Shown: positions 15,667-24,067 of the stretch, piece by piece
How the letters are laid out: every line of letters begins with the position of its first letter
Numbering within the stretch: the stretch's first letter is position 1
Assembly: GCF_011947365.2 (NCBI RefSeq)
Contig: NZ_JAAVSH020000001.1
Location: 121,917-185,916, forward strand
Direction of reading: 5' to 3'
Source of the DNA: an endosymbiont of Lamellibrachia barhami
GTDB lineage: Bacteria > Pseudomonadota > Gammaproteobacteria > Chromatiales > Chromatiaceae
DNA: 64,000 bases
The notes under the pieces: generated by a model
The model's database searches: none
Seen by the model: only the letters and a program-made list of their open reading frames with translations
Told to the model about the DNA's origin: nothing
Position numbers and translations under genes: made by a program

Positions 15667-17577
15667 TCAGTTGTTCAGGGCATCGAGCCGCTGGTTGAAT
15701 TCTGCCTGCAGCATACCGGGTTGCAGCGGATGGCCGTAGACCACAGACCAGCAGTCTATGTCGATCAGGGTCTGCGCCCGCAACATCATGGCGAGTTGCG
15801 CATAGCGGCGGTTCTCTTCGGTGATCAGCGGGCCGTTTGGATCATCGCTGTAGTTGATCTCCACCGTCATGACCTTCTTGAATTTGCTGAAGATCTCTTT
15901 CAGTCCCGGCTCCAGTGGTGAGAGGAATCGCAGGTGCAGGGTGGAGATGCTCTTGCCCTGCTCGCGCAGGGTGTCGACCGACTCTTCGATGGCGCCCATG
16001 GTTGAGCCCCAGCCGATGATGAGCAGATCGCCGCCCGCTTCATCGCCATGGACCTTCGGTGGCTTGAGGGTTTTTTGCAGGGCCGCCAGTTTGCGGCTGC
16101 GGTGGGCCATGCTGGTCTGGTTGGTGTCGGAGTCGTAGGCCACCTTACTGCGATCGGTGTGGGAGAGACCGGTCAAGACATATTCGCCATTGCGTTGTCC
16201 TGGGATCGGACGCTGGGAGAGACCCGTGCCTTGGTCCCAGTCGAAGGCCGGTACGGCGTCATCCCAGGGGGACTGATCGACTGGTGCGGAGAGCCACTCC
16301 TCCTGAATCTCAGGGCGGGTGTAGGGCTGTACGCCGGTAGCCAGATTGGCATCGGTGAGCAGAATGACAGGGGTACGGAAGGCCTCCGCCAGCTTGCGCG
16401 CCAAAACCACGAAATGAAAACACTCCTCAATGGTGGCGGCGGCGATGACCACCTTCGGGGCATCCCCCGGCTCGCCGTATATGGAGGAGAGCAGATCAGC
16501 CTGCTCCACCTTGGTGGGCAGGCCGGTGGAGGGACCGCCACGCTGTACGTCGACGATGACCAGCGGTACCTCGGCCATTACCGCAAGACCGATCAGTTCG
16601 GTCTTCAGCGCCATGCCGGGACCCGAAGTGATAGTGCAGGCGGTCTTGCCGGCGTAGGAGGCGCCGAGGGCAAAGCCCATCGCGGCGATCTCATCCTCGG
16701 CCTGATGGACGAAGCCGCCGACATTGTCGAAGACATCCGCAACATAGTGAGTGGCGGAGGTGGCCGGTGTAATCGGGTACATGGAGATCAGCTCCATGCC
16801 CGCCGCCATGACCCCCAGGCCAACCGCCTGGTTGCCATTGGTGATGATGGTCGGTTTGGTCGTGTCAGTGGTGTAGGGTGGAATTTCCCACAGATAGTCG
16901 AGATGTTCAGCGGCGAAGGCGTAGCCAGCGTCAAACAGATCGATGTTGGGCTGGATTACCTTGTCACCCTTGTGAGCGAAGGTGTTGGCGATCTCTTTAC
17001 GCCCCAGATCAGGCTCGCGGCTGAAGATATGACTGATCATGCCGAGTACGAACATGTTCTTGCCCTTGCGGGCATTTTTGACGATCTTCAGGCACGCCTC
17101 TTCCATCGGCAGCTCATGCACGATCAGTCCGTGCTCGGCAAACTCTTTTACCGCTGCGGTGTATTGATTGCGGATCTTCTCGTCGGGATCGGTCTCCCAC
17201 TTGTTTTCCAGCAGAACGATGGTGCCCTCTTTATAGGCGCCGTTGGCTATGCGGGAGAAGAGTACCTGCTCATTGAAGGCGACAACCAGTTCGGCCTCGT
17301 TGCCCATATTCGTAATGTACTTTGAGCCGATGCGAATACGGATGCCGGATGCGCCTGCGGGAGAGCGGGCCGGGGGTTGGATCTCCGCCGGAATGATCTC
17401 AACGGTCCAGACGCCGTTGCCCATCTTACCGCTGATATTGCCGAAGGTCTGGCCGCACTTCTGCGCGCCCTCGCCTGAATCGGAGACGATCTCGACAATA
17501 TATTCATCTACCTTGGCGGCGGTTTTGTTCCCGCCAATCTGCACGGCACTCTCGCCGTTGTCAGCCTGTTGCGTCAT
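15667..17577 (-). CDS. korA: 2-oxoglutarate:ferredoxin oxidoreductase alpha subunit (gamma-alpha fusion)
   Basis: 636 aa. The N-terminal about 190 residues are the gamma domain (GEGAQKCGQTFGNI, then NMGNEAELVVAFNEQ). The rest is the alpha domain, with the pyrimidine-binding YPITPATS, the SGPGMALKTE loop and QRGGPSTGLPTKVEQADL. This gamma-alpha fusion is typical of two-subunit KorAB enzymes. ATG 17577 is preceded by AGGTGG. It is the first gene of the minus-strand run korA-korB-823aa-(IVS gene)-rnfB-1505aa-sucC-sucD, so its promoter should lie in 17578-18062. Confidence 0.88.
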   Translation of the reverse strand: MTQQADNGESAVQIGGNKTAAKVDEYIVEIVSDSGEGAQKCGQTFGNISGKMGNGVWTVEIIPAEIQPPARSPAGASGIRIRIGSKYITNMGNEAELVVAFNEQVLFSRIANGAYKEGTIVLLENKWETDPDEKIRNQYTAAVKEFAEHGLIVHELPMEEACLKIVKNARKGKNMFVLGMISHIFSREPDLGRKEIANTFAHKGDKVIQPNIDLFDAGYAFAAEHLDYLWEIPPYTTDTTKPTIITNGNQAVGLGVMAAGMELISMYPITPATSATHYVADVFDNVGGFVHQAEDEIAAMGFALGASYAGKTACTITSGPGMALKTELIGLAVMAEVPLVIVDVQRGGPSTGLPTKVEQADLLSSIYGEPGDAPKVVIAAATIEECFHFVVLARKLAEAFRTPVILLTDANLATGVQPYTRPEIQEEWLSAPVDQSPWDDAVPAFDWDQGTGLSQRPIPGQRNGEYVLTGLSHTDRSKVAYDSDTNQTSMAHRSRKLAALQKTLKPPKVHGDEAGGDLLIIGWGSTMGAIEESVDTLREQGKSISTLHLRFLSPLEPGLKEIFSKFKKVMTVEINYSDDPNGPLITEENRRYAQLAMMLRAQTLIDIDCWSVVYGHPLQPGMLQAEFNQRLDALNN

Positions 17578-18062
17578 ATACCACCTGTTTTATGCTGCGT
17601 GTTGCCGTGGGCCGAAGGCCCTGCTGAAAAGGCGCGAGCGGTTCAAGTCTGTCGACTTTCCTGGGGTTTGTGCACCGGCAGATCGAGGATCTGCTAGGGA
17701 TGGGGCCTACCACGGAATTTCTATCGCCGGTCCGGTATGGAACGCAAACCAGCGCCTGGAAACATGTGGTGCCCCGAGTCCCAACGGACAGGAGAGCGCA
17801 ATTTCAAAAGGGGAAAATATCTCAAAACCAACGGTTTGGGTCAATGTTTTTGTCCTGTTAAATCATGGGTTTTCCTGATAACTCTTTAGTATTCATGTGC
17901 TTATTCCATGTATGACGCTTCTGTCAAAAGATGAGCATATGGTGATGTTCCAATAATCAGCCTGCCAGAATCAATCGTCCACGAGGGCGTGAATTTTTCT
18001 GAAGTGGCTTATCTGCTAGGCTTGGCGTTGCATCAATAATTTTAATGAAGGTTTGAGTTGGC
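17578..18062. other. intergenic region upstream of korA
   Basis: 485 bp between divergently transcribed korA and a membrane-protein gene. It should hold promoters for both. I saw no convincing -35/-10 pair, riboswitch, tRNA or repeat in it. Its central part (about 17800-17930) is AT-richer than the flanking genes. Confidence 0.4.
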
Positions 18063-18416
18063 ATGCCAAAGGATATTTTTAGAAATTTTGCCTTGGGGTT
18101 GGCGATCATCATGCTGGGCGTCTGGGGTGTGATCCTGATCGTCGCTCCGGGAGAGATCACCCACATGTTCAGCAATGAACCGGTAAATCATGCATTCGCC
18201 GGCATGATGGGTGGGGCGTTGCTCGGTCTGGCACTGATCTCTCTGGCAAGTATCACCCAGTGGATGAGTGCGCCTCGGGGACTGGGGCTGGCGATGATGA
18301 TTTTGGTGGTCGAGGCCGCCTACCTCATGCTCGTTACCGGGGTGATGCTGGTGACGCCGCTGACCACCGTGAGCCTGGTAACGGCAGCGGCTGTGGCCTT
18401 TTTTCTCTTGATCTGA
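18063..18416 (+). CDS. small four-helix membrane protein, unknown
   Basis: 117 aa, very hydrophobic, with about four membrane helices (near residues 9-28, 43-62, 70-90 and 94-115). There are no charged catalytic motifs. I do not recognise the family. It is divergent from korA and followed by a REP-like pair that may end its transcript. It is distinct in style from transporter subunits, and its role is unknown. Confidence 0.6.
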   Translation: MPKDIFRNFALGLAIIMLGVWGVILIVAPGEITHMFSNEPVNHAFAGMMGGALLGLALISLASITQWMSAPRGLGLAMMILVVEAAYLMLVTGVMLVTPLTTVSLVTAAAVAFFLLI

Positions 18417-18430
18417 CATGTTACGAGTCG

Positions 18431-18513
18431 GCCGGTTCAAGCATAGCGGAACCTGCAATCCATATGTCCCGGTAATTCGACAAGGCCCGATCCGCTGCGC
18501 TTGATCGAGCCTG
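18431..18513 (+). repeat. paired REP/BIME-like element
   Basis: GGTTCAAGCATAGCGGAACC (18434-18453) and CCCGATCCGCTGCGCTTGAT (18486-18505) form two related palindromes in inverted order about 32 bp apart. It is the same composite unit as at 754-838, in the other orientation, and the linker sequences are also partly alike. It lies 3' to both the membrane-protein gene and the nuoF pseudogene, a convergent site where such repeats often act as terminators. Confidence 0.65.
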
Positions 18514-18520
18514 CGCCCTA

Positions 18521-19206
18521 TCAGTCGGTGCCGCCAAAATTCCCCATTCCAAAACGGATGGTGGGCATGATCGCCTCCTCATACTCCTCCTTGAAGTGGT
18601 AGAGGGAGCTCTCCACCACCTTGACCGCGCCGTCCAGCAGATGGCAGCGACCGGTACCCGGCAACATTTCGCACAGACTGTAGAGTGAATCCAGATCGGC
18701 CTGACTGCCCTGCCCCGTGTCTATCTTGCTCAACAGGCGGGAGATGTAGTAGGTGCCGGTCTTGCATGGCGGGCATTGGCCGCAGGAGGCGTCGGCAAAA
18801 AAGTTGACGTACTCGGTGACCCGCTTGACGATGCCGGTGCCCTCCGAGACGACGATCATGGCGCCGGTGCCCAGCGCCGAGCGGCGTGCCGCCACTGAAT
18901 CGAAGTCGAGAGGCACGTCCAGGTCCATCGGGGTCAGGATGGTGTTCGAGGGGCCGCCGGTAAACACTGCCTTCAACAGTTTACCCACCAGCATGCCGCC
19001 GCCGTAGTCGAAGATCAGATCCGCCAGTGGTGTGCCCATCGGCAGTTCGTAGGCACCAGGTTTGAGGACATCGCCACTGAGGCAGTAGATCTTGGTGCCG
19101 CTGGCTTCACCGAGTCCCTGGTCCTGGTAATTGCGCCGCGCTTACGCTTGATGATAGCCTTACATTGGCGATGGTCTCGGTGTTGTTGATGAGTGGATGG
19201 CCGTAC
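18521..19206 (-). pseudogene. nuoF: NuoF (NADH-quinone oxidoreductase subunit F) 3' remnant
   Basis: The intact frame 18521-19039, extending back to about 19137, encodes the NuoF C-terminus, with the cluster motif CGQCPPCKTGT and a later CHLLDG. Upstream, short pieces of NuoF can be read only by changing frame (YGHPLINNTETIANV near 19160-19206, then KAIIKR). At least two or three small indels are therefore present. The whole N-terminal half (NADH and FMN sites) is absent. Complex I function cannot come from this copy, which is either a decayed duplicate or an assembly artefact. Confidence 0.75.
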
Positions 19207-19252
19207 TCCTGATTCAGTGGAAACAGTATGCTTCGTTCAGTTACATGTGCTC

Positions 19253-19818
19253 TTTGGGTGCCCGCAAAGGCGAGCTTAAGGATATGGTGCCCGATGGTCA
19301 GGGGCGTGTGCGTCTTGACTATGTCATCCCTTCCCGTGGCTTGATCGGCTTTCAGACTGAGTTTATGACCAGCACCTCAGGTACCGGTCTGATATATCAC
19401 GTGTTCGACCATTATGGGCCTGCTCAGCACGGTGGTATCGCGCCGCGTAAGAACGGTGTGCTGATCTCCAACGGTCAGGGCAAGTAAGGTGCTGGGGTTC
19501 GCTCTGTTCAACCTGCAGGAACGGGGCAAGATGTTCGCTTCACCGGGGGATAAGGTCTATGAGGGGCAGCTGGTGGGTATCCATGCGCGGGCCAACGATC
19601 TTGTTGTCAATCCGCTGAAAGGCAAGCAGCTTACCAATGTTCGTGCCTCAGGCAAGGATGATGCGATTATGCTTACAACGCCGTTGAAGTTTACCCTGGA
19701 ACAGGCGCTGGAGTTCATTGAGGAGGATGAGCTGGTGGAGATTACCCCCAGTGCGATTCGCCTGCGCAAAAAGCATCTCAAGGAGCACGAGCGGAAGAAA
19801 GCGGCCCGGGGCGGCTGA
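19253..19818 (+). pseudogene. typA: TypA/BipA GTPase 3' remnant
   Basis: Homology starts abruptly at LGARKGELKDM (about 19253) and runs to the normal TypA C-terminus (KQLTNVRASG, LEQALEFIEEDELVE, near 19620-19750). The GTPase domain is missing. The reading frame breaks at about 19488. There 'GQGK' is followed by an apparent 4-bp TAAG insertion, after which LGFALFNLQERGKM continues in another frame. It lies head-to-head with truncated nuoF across a junction of about 45 bp. Confidence 0.8.
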
Positions 19819-19834
19819 AGTCAGCCTCCTGGAT

Positions 19835-20080
19835 TCAGAAGAGATCTATATCGCCGCTCGACATTTCGTTGGTCTGCACTGATTTTTCCTTGAGTCTGCC
19901 GAAATCCTGCTGAATCTGCTGCAGTATTGATGAGAGTTCTGTCAGGGGTGGTTCGCCCCCCTGATGGTGCAGCAGGATGCCGCTGATCTGGTTGGTGACT
20001 TCTGTAAGTCGCTCGAGCCAGAAGTAAACGTTAAGAGTTTGCAAGCTTCGCAGAAAAGAAAAACCCCGGCGGCATTCCAT
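19835..20080 (-). CDS. doubtful small ORF
   Basis: 81 codons with a helical, amphipathic character (LTELSSILQQIQQDFGRLKEK) and a C-terminus ending in GDIDLF. I do not recognise it. The predicted ATG lies in the loop of a strong terminator hairpin (20059-20094), so translation from there is unlikely. A TTG near 20044 is an alternative. It may be the C-terminal remnant of a larger gene, in keeping with the neighbouring pseudogenes. Confidence 0.3.
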   Translation of the reverse strand: MECRRGFSFLRSLQTLNVYFWLERLTEVTNQISGILLHHQGGEPPLTELSSILQQIQQDFGRLKEKSVQTNEMSSGDIDLF

Positions 20081-20094
20081 GCTGTCGGGGTTTT
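20059..20094. terminator. intrinsic terminator hairpin
   Basis: A perfect-looking stem of about 15 pairs (AAAACCCCG.. with ..CGGGGTTTT, two G-U pairs) with a 5-nt loop. On the minus strand the stem is followed by a long T-rich tract, on the plus strand by only TTTTAG. It is best read as ending a minus-strand transcript that starts in 20095-20387, where no protein gene on that strand is evident. Confidence 0.75.
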
Positions 20095-20387
20095 AGTCGC
20101 CTGGTTGTGGTTGGCAAAGGTGTTCTATCCGTAGCTGCGCCGTTCCTGCGCATTTCGTCGTTCCATCTGCATCCCTGCCGGCGACAGGTAGAGACTCACA
20201 CAAAGCGGTGAAATTTTGTGTGGGCAATAACCTCATCTCTTGTAGGAATTTTCTGAACATTGTGACTGTTGCAGGTGAAATATGCGGTGTTTCCCTGCGG
20301 GTTGTCAGGGTAAACTCTCGATTTCATGACAACTATCTATTCTAAAATCGAAAGCTGCGAAACTCATTGCTTTGCCAGGAGAGAGAA
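20095..20387. other. intergenic region upstream of dtd
   Basis: About 290 bp without an ORF of size. On the minus strand it leads into the terminator at 20059-20094. Near 20140 it contains a small hairpin-like TGCGC-AGGAACG-GCGCA with GGA in its loop, plus other GGA motifs. A small RNA on the minus strand is possible but unproven. The plus-strand promoter of dtd should also lie here. Confidence 0.35.
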
Positions 20388-20825
20388 ATGATTGGACTGC
20401 TGCAGCGAGTGTCAAATGGAAGCGTAAAGGTAGAGCAGGAGGTGATCGGAGAGATCGGTCGTGGGCTGCTGGTGCTGGTTGGGGTGCAGAGGGACGATAA
20501 CGAGACCAAGGCCGACAGACTGTTGGAGCGTCTGCTCGGTTATCGGGTATTTCCTGATGAAACCGGACGCATGAATCTGGGGTTGCGTGATATAGGTGGC
20601 GGTCTCTTGCTGGTGCCTCAGTTCACCCTGGCGGCGGATACGCATAAAGGAAAACGCGCCGGATTTTCCACTGCGGCACCCCCTGCAATGGGGGAGGCCC
20701 TTTTTCTCTATCTGCTCGATCGTGCACGGGAGACTCACGGGGATGTGGCGAATGGTCGCTTTGGTGCGGACATGCAGGTGGCGTTGACCAATAAGGGTCC
20801 AGTGACCTTCTGGTTGGAAACGTGA
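20388..20825 (+). CDS. dtd: D-aminoacyl-tRNA deacylase
   Basis: The 145-aa homodimeric proofreading enzyme that hydrolyses D-amino acids from tRNA. The family motif PQFTLAADTHKGKRAGF and the C-terminal TNKGPVTFWLE are present. The ATG at 20388 follows AGGAGAGA at good spacing, so the 7-codon longer frame is rejected. It is a single gene, convergent with mltF, with only 23 bp between the stops. Confidence 0.92.
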   Translation: MIGLLQRVSNGSVKVEQEVIGEIGRGLLVLVGVQRDDNETKADRLLERLLGYRVFPDETGRMNLGLRDIGGGLLLVPQFTLAADTHKGKRAGFSTAAPPAMGEALFLYLLDRARETHGDVANGRFGADMQVALTNKGPVTFWLET

Positions 20826-20848
20826 TGCTCTGACAGAGCGCCTCCCTC

Positions 20849-22321
20849 CTACTTCTTTGCTTTTCTGGTCGCCTCACGCAAGTCGAATGCCAATCGATAT
20901 GCCGTATAGTATTTGACGATATTACGTGTATAGCGCACGGTCTCCTGTCCTACGATCCTGAGCGCTGCGTACTCGACATTGAGGAACCAGCGGTTCCTGT
21001 CCAGCCCCATTTTTGCGGCTTTTGCGCGCATTTTGCGTACTTTTGCCGGGCCGGCATTGTAGGCGGCCCGGCTGAAAAAAACGCTGTCCTGCGGTGAGAT
21101 GGAGGGATCGCTGAAGTAGTGTTTGCGCAGCCAGGCCAAGTATTTAATCCCGGCGTGAATATTGTTCTCCAGCTTCTCAATGTCCGAAATGGCGACATGT
21201 TTGTCGGCGGCTGTCGCCTTGCGTATCTGCATGATGCCGATAGCCCCTGAGGGATTGCGTTTGCTCTGATCGAGTCCGGATTCCTGGTAAGCCTGAGCGG
21301 CAACGACCAGCCAGTCGAAATTATACTGTTCGGCATATTTTTTAAAGAGGTCACTGACACGATTCAGGCGGTCATGTTCATTGGGTTCCAGGGGGTTTTT
21401 AATCCATCTGGTCTTTTCGTAGTAGCGCTTGAACATCATGTTGCCGAGCAGGCTGCCCTTTTTGATCTTCCCCATATAGCTATTAAGGCTTTGCAGCAGT
21501 TTCGGATTGTTCTTTCTTACCGCCCAGGCAAGCTGGCTGCCGGAATGGATAGGGTGTCCTGGAAATAGCTGAATATTTTTCAGCACCTGTGACCAGATCC
21601 TGGCGATGTGGTCGTCGGCGACCGTGTAGTCGATGACCCCGGCGTTGGCCATTTCAAGCAGATCTTCGGTCTGCAGGTATTCACTCACTTCGATGACCTT
21701 GACCGGCAGCCGGTTTTCCCTGCGGAATCGTTGATTGAGCTGTTTCAGATGTGTGACGTAGCTGCTGCCTTTCAGCAGATGGAGGGTCTTCCCCGCCAAG
21801 TCATTCAGGGAATTCAGGGGTGCGGTGGATTTCGCGGCTACGATGATCTCCTGCACGTCGGGCAGATAGGGTTTGGTAAATGCCACCATTTTTTCCCGAT
21901 CCGGCGTAATGGTCAGTCCGGCTGCGGCGATGTCCCCTTTGCCTGCGAGTAGAGAGGGCAGCAACTGATCGAAAGGAACAGGGATAAATACCAGGGCGGT
22001 ATTGATCTGGTTTCGCTTATTGTCTTTGTTGAGGTGTTCTTTATATTGCTCCAGCAATTCGGCTTCGAATCCCTTGCGGTTACCGTTGTGGAGAAAAAAA
22101 CCGGTGCGGTTGTAACTGACCAGTACACGAATGGCGGCACGTGCCTGTATCTCGTCGAGATCGCCGGAGAATTTCCGGGTGACGGTCTCGAGTATGGAAG
22201 TGCCGTCCGACGCAAAGAGGCCAAGAGGGAGGCAGAAGAGCAGCAACAGAGTGACCAGCGTTTTTATGTCGGCAGGTTTATGGTTGCGTTTGTCCGGTTC
22301 TGTTTGAGTGGGATATTTCAT
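20849..22321 (-). CDS. mltF: membrane-bound lytic murein transglycosylase F
   Basis: 490 aa. An N-terminal hydrophobic export signal (VTLLLLFCLPLGLFA) is followed by a solute-binding-protein-like domain (about 65-300). A C-terminal SLT lysozyme-like domain has the catalytic Glu in AYQESGLD and the GAIGIMQI and AYNAGP motifs. This two-domain order is specific for MltF. It cleaves peptidoglycan glycan strands at the outer membrane during cell-wall turnover. It is divergent from lexA, and the shared 115-bp spacer holds the SOS box. Confidence 0.88.
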   Translation of the reverse strand: MKYPTQTEPDKRNHKPADIKTLVTLLLLFCLPLGLFASDGTSILETVTRKFSGDLDEIQARAAIRVLVSYNRTGFFLHNGNRKGFEAELLEQYKEHLNKDNKRNQINTALVFIPVPFDQLLPSLLAGKGDIAAAGLTITPDREKMVAFTKPYLPDVQEIIVAAKSTAPLNSLNDLAGKTLHLLKGSSYVTHLKQLNQRFRRENRLPVKVIEVSEYLQTEDLLEMANAGVIDYTVADDHIARIWSQVLKNIQLFPGHPIHSGSQLAWAVRKNNPKLLQSLNSYMGKIKKGSLLGNMMFKRYYEKTRWIKNPLEPNEHDRLNRVSDLFKKYAEQYNFDWLVVAAQAYQESGLDQSKRNPSGAIGIMQIRKATAADKHVAISDIEKLENNIHAGIKYLAWLRKHYFSDPSISPQDSVFFSRAAYNAGPAKVRKMRAKAAKMGLDRNRWFLNVEYAALRIVGQETVRYTRNIVKYYTAYRLAFDLREATRKAKK

Positions 22322-22376
22322 TTGTATGAGCTCTGGTGGTTATTATTCTCAAATCCCTGTTCAAACTATCCTTCTC

Positions 22377-22404
22377 TTGCGCCATAATCGATACTGTATA
22401 TAAT
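22377..22404 (+). promoter_or_regulatory. lexA promoter
   Basis: TTGCGC at 22377-22382, a 16-bp spacer and a perfect TATAAT at 22399-22404. The -10 hexamer lies within the SOS box, so bound LexA would block RNA polymerase directly. Confidence 0.65.
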
Positions 22405-22409
22405 AACAG
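22394..22409 (+). promoter_or_regulatory. LexA (SOS) box
   Basis: CTGTATATAATAACAG fits the gammaproteobacterial consensus CTG-N10-CAG, with the usual AT-rich centre. It lies 28 bp before the lexA start codon and overlaps its -10 box, the classic autorepression arrangement. It could also affect divergent mltF. Confidence 0.88.
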
Positions 22410-22436
22410 TATGAAAATAACCACAGGTCAAGCCCG

Positions 22437-23078
22437 ATGAAGTTGACGCCAAGACAGACAGAGGTTCTTGAGTTGGTTCGTTCTCACCTGGAGGTGACAG
22501 GTTTTCCACCAACCCGCGCGGAGATTGCGGAGGCTCTGGGTTTCCGTTCTGTGAATGCCGCTGAGGAGCATCTGCGGGCACTTGCGAAAAAGGGGGCCAT
22601 TGAACTTCTGAAGGGCCGTTCACGCGGAATTCGGCTATTGTTGCCGGGCAAGCCGGATGAAGGCATGCCCGTGGTTGGCCGGGTGGCGGCAGGCAGTCCG
22701 ATTCTGGCAGAAGAGCATATTGAAGAGCGCTACCCTTTCTCTCCGGAGCTTTTTCATCCACCGGCAGACTATTTGCTGAGGGTGTCGGGTGCGAGTATGC
22801 GGGATGTGGGCATTATGGATGGTGACCTGCTCGCAGTACATCGAACTTCTGAGGCGCACAACGGCCAGATCGTGGTGGCGCGTCTGGATGATGAGGTGAC
22901 AGTAAAACGGTTTCATCGCGATGCTCTGCATCGGCATCTGGTGGTCCTGTTGCCGGAGAATGACGATTTTGAGCCACTAAGGGTTGATCTGCGGGAACAG
23001 CACTTAGTGATTGAAGGGTTGGGTGTCGGTGTTCTGCGCCAGGGACTGGAGGTTTCGAACCGTTTCAGGCGCACCTAA
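22437..23078 (+). CDS. lexA: LexA SOS repressor
   Basis: 213 aa. The N-terminal winged helix ([15 protein letters not shown] to about 70) binds SOS boxes. The C-terminal S24 peptidase domain has the self-cleavage bond A85-G86, nucleophile S120 (SGASMRD) and general base K157 (VKRF). All key residues are intact, so RecA-stimulated autocleavage is expected. It is preceded by a perfect SOS box. No sulA-like gene follows; the next gene is a metal transporter-like protein. Confidence 0.96.
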   Translation: MKLTPRQTEVLELVRSHLEVTGFPPTRAEIAEALGFRSVNAAEEHLRALAKKGAIELLKGRSRGIRLLLPGKPDEGMPVVGRVAAGSPILAEEHIEERYPFSPELFHPPADYLLRVSGASMRDVGIMDGDLLAVHRTSEAHNGQIVVARLDDEVTVKRFHRDALHRHLVVLLPENDDFEPLRVDLREQHLVIEGLGVGVLRQGLEVSNRFRRT

Positions 23079-23224
23079 AAGCGTTGTACCGTATATACTG
23101 GGATCCAGGAAGTCTTTGAAATCATGGGCCTCCTGGGCGATTGCCGGCGCTGTGTAACTGCTGAGATCTACACGGGTCGTTGTCGCTGTATTGTCGATTT
23201 CGTGCAGGCAGGGGAGACGGTTAG

Positions 23225-23914
23225 GTGCTGGGAGTTCTGTTACTGGGGTTTCTGATAGGCCTGCAGCACGCGATGGAAGCGGATCATGTTGCTGCAGTCG
23301 CGTCCCTGGCAACTCAAAACCGTACACTCGCACAGACAGCCAGGCAGGGTGTTGTCTGGGGTTTGGGACACGCCTTGACGCTGTTTCTCTTTGCTGGCGT
23401 GGTGCTGGTTTTCGACCTGATCTTGCCTGAGTCTCTGGCTCGTACCCTGGAATTGACGGTGGGCGTGATGCTGATTCTACTGGGCGTTGATGTTTTGCGT
23501 CGTCTGATAAGTGAGCGAGTGCACTTTCACGCCCACAGTCACGGAGAACTGACCCATTTTCATGCCCACTCCCATCAGGGAGGTGGTGCGCATAATGCTG
23601 ACCCGCATTTGCACAAACACTCCGAGCGGTTTCCCCTGCGGGCACTTTTTGTCGGCATGATGCATGGTATGGCGGGTTCCGCTGCGCTGATCCTGCTGGC
23701 GCTGGAGACAGTGGTGTCTCCTCTTGAAGGTCTGCTCTATATCCTGGTTTTCGGTTTCGGTTCAATAGCCGGGATGGGGCTTTTGGCGCTGGTGATCGGT
23801 CTGCCCCTGCGTCTCTCATCCCGTTCTCTCACATGGGCGCATAACGGCCTGAAAGGGGGGGTGGGTTTTCTCACGGTGGGGCTGGGCGCTGCTGTGATCG
23901 TGTCGGTCATTTAA
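23225..23914 (+). CDS. nickel/cobalt transporter-like membrane protein
   Basis: 229 aa with about six membrane helices. The first helix carries the NiCoT-type signature HX4DH (HAMEADH, residues 15-21). A His-rich loop (HFHAHSHGELTHFHAHSH) lies around 100-120, and a second MMHGMAGS motif follows. This is the NicO/RcnA/UreH-like superfamily. The direction of transport (uptake for hydrogenase or urease, or efflux) cannot be told. The start is GTG with GGGGAG 8 nt upstream. No hydrogenase or urease genes lie near. Confidence 0.75.
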   Translation: MLGVLLLGFLIGLQHAMEADHVAAVASLATQNRTLAQTARQGVVWGLGHALTLFLFAGVVLVFDLILPESLARTLELTVGVMLILLGVDVLRRLISERVHFHAHSHGELTHFHAHSHQGGGAHNADPHLHKHSERFPLRALFVGMMHGMAGSAALILLALETVVSPLEGLLYILVFGFGSIAGMGLLALVIGLPLRLSSRSLTWAHNGLKGGVGFLTVGLGAAVIVSVI

Positions 23915-24067
23915 CGTTTTTTTCCGTATCCGCTGACGGTGCATCACACTTTGTCTGCACGGGTGGATGGAACAAATTGCCTGATTCCCCAGCTCCGGTT
24001 AAACTCGACAGTTGATAACTCCCGATTTTTTCACAAATATTCAGCTACGGAAAAACATTTGGAAGCG

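Noticed and set aside
14058-15698. Plus-strand open frame of about 546 codons across korB and its neighbour
   Set aside because: It is antisense to conserved korB and the 823-aa gene. Its translation has no family motifs and is a GC-driven shadow.
18063-18416. Small membrane protein as an Rnf or complex I subunit partner for the kor locus
   Set aside because: It is divergently transcribed and shows none of the conserved residues of RnfA/E, RnfD or Nuo membrane subunits.
23004-23819. Minus-strand frame of about 271 codons over the transporter-like gene
   Set aside because: Proline/arginine-rich nonsense opposite a well-formed membrane protein with the HX4DH motif.
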